Origin: Planctomycetota bacterium
Lineage (GTDB): Bacteria > Planctomycetota > UBA1135 > UBA2386
NCBI GenBank assembly: GCA_021776805.1
Contig: JAJFFD010000054.1
Coordinates: 21,133 to 85,132 of the forward strand
Direction of reading: 5' to 3'
Length of the DNA stretch: 64,000 nucleotides
Below, piece after piece: positions 59,210 through 64,000 of this stretch. Both the position numbers and the translations under genes were made by a program. Numbering within the stretch: position 1 is the stretch's first letter; the number at the start of each line of letters is the position of its first letter. The notes beneath the pieces were generated by a model that saw nothing but the letters and a program-made list of their open reading frames with translations, had not been told where the DNA came from and ran no database searches.

Positions 59210-61344
59210 TCTGAAGTCACTTTGAAGCGCGATCCCTTGCGCTCGGCGGTGTATCGCTTGTTGCCAACAGGGATTCCCTGCAGCTTGAAGTCGGGCATGT
59301 CGTCGATCACCGGGTCGTTCTGCACCTCTCCGAAGCGCACAGCGATGCCGCATGCCACACGGAAGATGTTGTCCATCACAAAGGAGTGCATGCAGAGGTC
59401 GATGCCACGGAAACGCGCCGGCCTGCCGTTGATCGGATTGTAGTGTTCGAAGACTCGCGGCTCCTCAACCCCGTCGAGCTCACCCGACATCATGCTGATG
59501 CTGCGGTTGAAGAGGTCCTTGGTCAGCTTGCGCGCATGCTTGTGCCCGCGCTCAGCGACATAGCAAAGCCCCTCGAGGATCTGCGAGTTGATCATCGGCC
59601 AGCTGCGACCGTTCCAGGGAGTTTCTCGCCGCGTTTCCTTCCAGCGCCCATCCGGATCAAAGTAGGGGTCGCTGATAGCCACGCTGGGCACCGGATACTT
59701 GGTCCAGAACTCCTTGCGGTCCGAGAGAGTCTTACACAGAGCATCCACCTGCTTGGGCGTCGGGATGTCCGTGGCCAAAGGATAGAAGCCCACAGCCGAT
59801 TTCACGCCGGTCTTGCGACGGGTCTTCGGATCGATATCCATGAAGATGCCGCTCTTCTCGTCCCACATGCGCTTCCGGATCACCTCATGGATGACCTCAG
59901 TGGCAGCAATGAAGCGATTTGCCATCGCCTTCTCCTGCAGCTCATCTGCGACCTTTGCCAGGTAGCGCACGAGCTTGTAGCGGAAGATGCTCGCATCGAC
60001 TCCCTTGAGACGAAACTGCTCCTCGCTTCCCGTCGCACGGTCTGACTTCTCATCGATGACTGTGAAGCGACGGGAGAGATCCTGCCCTGACTCGATGTGA
60101 TTGCAGATGTCCGTCAGACCGCTGCCCTCCGGATCACGGTTGTTGGCCAGCCACTTGGAGTAGCGCTGCATGCCCATGATCACAGCACGCTTGGTGGCAC
60201 GATCCGGGTGACTCGAATCCAGAGCCTCAAAGCCACCCCCCCAGTCCGAATGCACAAACTCGGTGTTGGAGAGAGCGCCGAGGTGAAGATTGGCCGGGAC
60301 CATCCCGTTCTGCCGGATGTTGTCGAAGAAGCCCTTCAGAATGCCGCGACCGACACTCGGGTCAGCCAGCCATCGCGCTTCCCGCATGATCGCGGGAGCG
60401 GCGAAAGCATTGGGGACATGCAGATGGCCATTGCCAAGGCAGACGTTCGGGCTGCTGATGTTGCCGACGCCGTTCGGCATCCGCAGCAATCGTAAGGTCT
60501 CGATCCGATGCTTGACGATCCGCTCGATCTCCTTGGACTCACAGACGAACTTGGGCGCCTTGTCCATGTAGGCGCTGTAGCTGTTCTCGTCCTTCGCATC
60601 CGGACGCCGCGGGCGATAGTTGATGCCCTTGCCCTTGAAGATCACGTTCGCCTCGAAGCGATGCGCAGCCTTGCTGGCAGGCTTCATCTTCAGTGCACGA
60701 AACAATCCCAAGTAGACCTTGGCCGTCGGCAGGATCGGACTCGGCTTGACCATGGGCCGCTTGGCGCGCGGCGTCGGCATGTCGGCCATATCGAACCAAG
60801 GAGTCTCCTCGTAGTCCGGGCGATCGCTACCGCCTTCGGCGAAGAAACCCTGCAGGCAGCGCGCACCCTTCGAGTCCGGACTGCTGTAGACGATCTCCGT
60901 CGGGATGATCGACTCGTCCGGCTTGGCCAGATTGCGGCGGATGCGAAAGCTGTCACCCTCCAGTGAAGGTGCCTCACCCTCCGGATCCGTGGTGGTCCAC
61001 ATCACAAGGGTAAAGTCGCGCTCAGACTTGGTGCTGTTCTCGATGGCGATCTGCGAGACGAAGCGATCGTCGGTCGTCACAGATCGAGTTTCGACGAACT
61101 TCAAGCCCTTGGCGTTGGCCGAGTACTCGAGCACCAGATTGCCGTTGCGCATGGTCTGCTTGCTGCATTCAAGATGCAGCAGCTTGCCATCCTCCAGCAG
61201 GCTGATGACGAAGAGACGCGGCACCAGGGCGCTGAAGATGGAGACTTCGTCAGCAAATCCGGGGGTCAGCTGGAAGCGAGGAAAGGTCGGTGCGTAGAGG
61301 CAGTAGCCGCCGCCACCGAGGGCGATTTTCTTGCTCTGATTCAT
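59206..61344 (-). CDS. (alpha/alpha)6-barrel glycoside hydrolase, GH63/trehalase-like
   Basis: 712 residues without signal peptide. The first 240 residues form a beta-rich domain (YSANAKGLKFVETRSVTTDD). The rest is helical with motifs of clan GH-G-type enzymes (trehalases, GH63, mannosylglycerate hydrolase): MVPANLHLGALSNTEFVHSD, DASIFRYKLVRYLAKVADEL, RRETPWNGRSWPMINSQILE and EHYNPINGRPARFRG. The substrate, perhaps an internal storage or compatible solute glycoside, is not determined. It is the first gene of a coupled pair with threonine dehydratase. Confidence 0.75.
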   Translation of the reverse strand: MNQSKKIALGGGGYCLYAPTFPRFQLTPGFADEVSIFSALVPRLFVISLLEDGKLLHLECSKQTMRNGNLVLEYSANAKGLKFVETRSVTTDDRFVSQIAIENSTKSERDFTLVMWTTTDPEGEAPSLEGDSFRIRRNLAKPDESIIPTEIVYSSPDSKGARCLQGFFAEGGSDRPDYEETPWFDMADMPTPRAKRPMVKPSPILPTAKVYLGLFRALKMKPASKAAHRFEANVIFKGKGINYRPRRPDAKDENSYSAYMDKAPKFVCESKEIERIVKHRIETLRLLRMPNGVGNISSPNVCLGNGHLHVPNAFAAPAIMREARWLADPSVGRGILKGFFDNIRQNGMVPANLHLGALSNTEFVHSDWGGGFEALDSSHPDRATKRAVIMGMQRYSKWLANNRDPEGSGLTDICNHIESGQDLSRRFTVIDEKSDRATGSEEQFRLKGVDASIFRYKLVRYLAKVADELQEKAMANRFIAATEVIHEVIRKRMWDEKSGIFMDIDPKTRRKTGVKSAVGFYPLATDIPTPKQVDALCKTLSDRKEFWTKYPVPSVAISDPYFDPDGRWKETRRETPWNGRSWPMINSQILEGLCYVAERGHKHARKLTKDLFNRSISMMSGELDGVEEPRVFEHYNPINGRPARFRGIDLCMHSFVMDNIFRVACGIAVRFGEVQNDPVIDDMPDFKLQGIPVGNKRYTAERKGSRFKVTSE

Positions 61345-61672
61345 CTTTCATTGCCAGGCGCCAGTCGCATCGTCGCCCCCAGTTCCGGCCCTCCACGGGA
61401 CCTGGGTTTTTCCATCTCGGAGCCCCCCTCAGCAGCCCCGCAAAGTCCCGGCTTGGATGAGGCAAAACGGCATATTATTCGGCACTACGCAATAAGCGCG
61501 TCCCGATGATAATGCGTTACCCCTTATGTAGCCAGCAATTGCGGAGAGAGGTGGGAGGGATCCAAGAAGCAGCGAGAATACGGTGCGACCGTATCAAACA
61601 CCCGGTTCTCAACGCATCTTGGGGAGAGCCGCTGGTTAATCAAGGGAAAAGGGCGGCTCCCCCCGGTCAGGA
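61345..61672 (-). other. Intergenic region between HEAT-repeat and glycosidase genes
   Basis: 328 bases with no gene that I can support. A plus-strand frame (61506-61913) runs into the HEAT-repeat coding region and is a shadow. A locally A+T-rich patch (about 61470-61530, with GCATATTATTCGG and GATGATAATGCG) is the most likely place for a promoter of the minus-strand glycosidase operon, but no well-spaced -35/-10 pair is obvious. A weak hairpin CCAG-T-TCC / GGA-C-CTGG followed by GTTTTT lies at about 61378-61412 in plus orientation. Confidence 0.4.
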
Positions 61673-64000
61673 CTACTTGCTGTTGATCTTGGTGACCGCG
61701 TCGGCGGCGGCCGCAGCCACGTCCGGGTCCTCAGAACCCATGAACTCGATGAGCAGAGGCAGGGACTCGGCCTTGCCCAGGGTGCCGATGGAGATGATCG
61801 CCGCGATCCTTATCTCCTTCGTCTTGCCTTCTCGGGCATGGGTGATGAGGGCGTCCATGGGGTCTTTGCCGCTGTCCTGGAGGATCTTGGCCCAGCGCTC
61901 GCGTTCTTCGTAGTTCTCGCGCAGGACCTTGAGGATGGTCTGCGCATTGCCGCGCACTAGTGCGTCCCGGTCCTTCAGAGCTTCCACGAGTATCGGTGCT
62001 GCCTCGCGCCACTCGAGGGAATTGCCGATGACCTTGACCAATTGCAGGCGAACGCGGTTGGATGGATCGTTGAGGAAGGGTTCGAGTAATTCGGCGGCGT
62101 TTGAGTTGGCCAGATCGCCGATGGCGTTCACAACCTGGATTCGCACCTCTTCACTTTCGTGAGCGGCCTGCGCCTTCACTGCGTCGAGGGCCTTGGTATC
62201 GCCACTGTCACCCAAGAGGGCTACCGCACGAGCGACCACTTGCTTGTCATCGCTCTTGAGTAGGGGCACCAGGATGGGGGTCAAGTTTTCACCGGACTCG
62301 ACCTGTCCTTGGAGAGCGTCGAGAGCGCGGTCGCGAACTACTGTGACTGTGTGTTCGAGAAGCTCGATGAGCACGGACTTCTCCTCGGAGGTCAGGTTGG
62401 GAAAGGTGTAGGCCCGGTTGACGAGCTGGCCCAGGGTCCGAGTCGCTTCGCTTGCGGGCGCTTCTTGGAGACTCGTGACTGTGGCAATCCGGTAGTTAGC
62501 GCGCACCAGGCTCCAAAAGCCCCCAATTGGCGCTGCGTGGTCGTTGAGCTCCTTCCATGCAGTCTCGCCACCGCGACGGAGGCAATTCTCCAGGATGCGC
62601 TCTCTTTGCTCTGAGTCGTACTGCCCCGACTCACCGAAGATCTTGGGCATCAATTCCAGAGGCCTCCCCAGGGCGTAGCCATCGCTGTACTGGCTGATCG
62701 CAGCCTCGTCACCCAATGCAAACAGATGCTTGGCAGCATATTCGGCGCTGTACCTACTGACTCCTTCCAGACTCAGCAGCACTCGCAAGGACTGACGAAT
62801 GGCTTCGTTGTCGGTTCGGAACGAATCGATCAAACCAAAGCTGAGTCGCTGGCTCTCATTGCGATCACCAATCAGAATCCGACGGATCTCCAAGTGCAGT
62901 TTGTGGGCATGCATGCATGACTCCTCGGTACCGATGGAGCCGATGAGCTTGCAAGCCGCCAAGAGGGCAGCACGTTCCATTCCCGTATCCTTCACCTTCT
63001 GCATTGCAGCAAGCGACCATTCTCCGAGGTTTTCAAGGTTCTCACCCACATCTTCTGGGCGCAGACTCTCTAGAACAAACTCGCGCTGCGTCACATTCAA
63101 TGCGTCGAGATAGGCCAGCATCTTCCGACCTGCCTCGATACTGATGGGCTCGTTGAGCCAAGATCCATTCACCGTGTAGTCGAGCGCCGAGATTCGCATG
63201 CCTTGATCAAAGGCGTCCAGATCCCAGGATGGGCTGGCCTGATCGACATAGGTGTATAGGTAGATCTTCTTCCAAACACCGCTCTCATAGCGACCCAGGT
63301 GTTCAGCTACTCGGAGGACAAGATCCAGATGTTCATTGGGCTCCGAAGTGAAACTCAGCTGCCAATGCATCCCCTCCGCAGCACTGGTCGGCAGAAGGAG
63401 GCAACGCAAGAAGTACTCGCGCCCCTCAGTACTAGTGACAACTCTCTGTGTTCGGAAATGACCGATCACCTCGTTGGATGCAAGAAGCGCCGGAGCAGCC
63501 GGATGGTCCTTGGATTCGAGAATCTCGATCAAACGGCCCAAGCCAGCAAAGAAGTCGGCGTCGTCATCTGGGGGATACCGCACGCCCCGTACGGCCATGT
63601 CTCGCACTCTGGCATCCGGATCGTCCAAGAGCTGAGCGCGGGTGGCAAAGTCGAAGCGACTGCTCTGCTCCAGGGCATCACGTCGCACTTCAGGATCTGG
63701 ATCGCGGATGAATCCCTCGAATCCGGGAATCGACTGCTCGACCATCGTCGCGCTCCGAATCACCGCTCTCTTCTTGAGCACGCTGTAGCTCTTCTGAACC
63801 TTGTCTAGCCAGGCCTCTACCGAGTCGCCGGCGATCTGGAACAGCACTGACGAAGCGGCCGTGACGAATTGCAGGTCGAGTTCTTCGGCATCGACTGCAC
63901 GGGTAAGCAAGGGCAAGGCCGGCTTGCCCATCCAAACCAGCTCCTTGCCGAAACTCCAGTCGCCAGCCTTCAACCCGGCAATCAACTGCAGCACCTTCCC
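61673..64000 (-). CDS. HEAT-repeat protein, 5' end outside window
   Basis: The frame is open to the window edge (GTG at 63994 is only the first possible start), so at least 773 residues are seen and the N-terminus is likely missing. Both ends consist of HEAT-like helix pairs, for example IRDPDPEVRRDALEQSSRFD, VVARAVALLGDSGDTKALDA and EEVRIQVVNAIGDLANSNAA. The middle (about 200-480) is less regular. No signal peptide or enzymatic motif is visible. HEAT arrays act as protein-binding scaffolds; the partner is unknown. Confidence 0.85.
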   Translation of the reverse strand, partial: GKVLQLIAGLKAGDWSFGKELVWMGKPALPLLTRAVDAEELDLQFVTAASSVLFQIAGDSVEAWLDKVQKSYSVLKKRAVIRSATMVEQSIPGFEGFIRDPDPEVRRDALEQSSRFDFATRAQLLDDPDARVRDMAVRGVRYPPDDDADFFAGLGRLIEILESKDHPAAPALLASNEVIGHFRTQRVVTSTEGREYFLRCLLLPTSAAEGMHWQLSFTSEPNEHLDLVLRVAEHLGRYESGVWKKIYLYTYVDQASPSWDLDAFDQGMRISALDYTVNGSWLNEPISIEAGRKMLAYLDALNVTQREFVLESLRPEDVGENLENLGEWSLAAMQKVKDTGMERAALLAACKLIGSIGTEESCMHAHKLHLEIRRILIGDRNESQRLSFGLIDSFRTDNEAIRQSLRVLLSLEGVSRYSAEYAAKHLFALGDEAAISQYSDGYALGRPLELMPKIFGESGQYDSEQRERILENCLRRGGETAWKELNDHAAPIGGFWSLVRANYRIATVTSLQEAPASEATRTLGQLVNRAYTFPNLTSEEKSVLIELLEHTVTVVRDRALDALQGQVESGENLTPILVPLLKSDDKQVVARAVALLGDSGDTKALDAVKAQAAHESEEVRIQVVNAIGDLANSNAAELLEPFLNDPSNRVRLQLVKVIGNSLEWREAAPILVEALKDRDALVRGNAQTILKVLRENYEERERWAKILQDSGKDPMDALITHAREGKTKEIRIAAIISIGTLGKAESLPLLIEFMGSEDPDVAAAAADAVTKINSK

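Noticed and set aside
1..64000. CRISPR arrays, insertion sequences, prophage genes, tRNA or rRNA genes
   Set aside because: No repeat-spacer pattern, transposase or integrase motif, or tRNA/rRNA-like sequence was recognised when reading both strands; a covariance-model scan would be needed to exclude small RNAs.

Overview
The window looks like a chromosomal stretch of a Gram-negative (diderm), flagellated, aerobic heterotroph of moderately high G+C. Evidence for two membranes: flgH and flgI (L and P rings), and many proteins with lipoprotein signal peptides. The phylum cannot be fixed from sequence alone. The large regulatory-like-domain protein, the many secreted peptidases and the short Fis/receiver proteins would suit a Planctomycetota-like lineage, but this is only an impression. 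I saw no rRNA, tRNA, CRISPR array, insertion sequence or phage gene.

Region 1 (1-25251) is a nearly continuous flagellar locus. A degenerate receiver gene cut by the window edge converges on a small orphan histidine-kinase dimerisation-like protein. A consensus sigma-54 promoter (717-732) then leads into fliO-fliP-fliQ-fliR-flhB-flhA-flhF-flhG, a small membrane protein, fliA (sigma-28), two small unknown genes and two lipoproteins. A flgM-like anti-sigma-28 gene lies on the opposite strand. Behind it a second sigma-54-type promoter (11599-11614) reads into fliK-flgD-flgE-flgF-flgG-flgA-flgH-flgI-flgJ-flgN-flgK-flgL, a small unknown gene and a coupled GNAT acetyltransferase. The order fits a hierarchy of sigma-54 (export gate, hook, rod, rings) then sigma-28/FlgM (late genes). 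Flagellin, fliF/fliG, motor and rod genes flgB/flgC are not in the window.

Region 2 (25252-35331) is metabolic and translational. It holds etfB-etfA, then on the minus strand yggS, purH and prfB. The prfB gene carries an intact programmed +1 frameshift site that a simple ORF call misses. Next come a secreted aminopeptidase P, a polytopic membrane protein and a secreted M1 metallopeptidase.

Region 3 (35332-47466) is regulatory and envelope-related. It contains a truncated NtrC-like protein (receiver remnant plus Fis helix-turn-helix) and a DUF4097-like lipoprotein. Divergent from these is a composite membrane protein (zinc ribbon, transmembrane helix, apparently dead trypsin-like domain, TPR-like helices, retropepsin-like protease). 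It is followed by an ECF sigma factor with a zinc-binding anti-sigma factor, then tandem M14 carboxypeptidase-like proteins. The first M14 protein has lost most catalytic residues and the second keeps them. Two small envelope genes, a Na+/Ca2+ exchanger-family transporter and a CCA-adding-type nucleotidyltransferase with an HD domain follow.

Region 4 (47467-64000) holds a membrane-anchored protein of about 1005 residues with many regulatory-like beta-sandwich repeats, a cytosolic aminopeptidase P with DNA-3-methyladenine glycosylase I, and a gluzincin-like lipoprotein divergent from an S9 oligopeptidase. It also holds an LCAT-like lipase lipoprotein, another lipoprotein, a threonine dehydratase translationally coupled to an (alpha/alpha)6 glycosidase, and a HEAT-repeat protein truncated by the window edge. 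The concentration of exported peptidases suggests growth on proteinaceous material.
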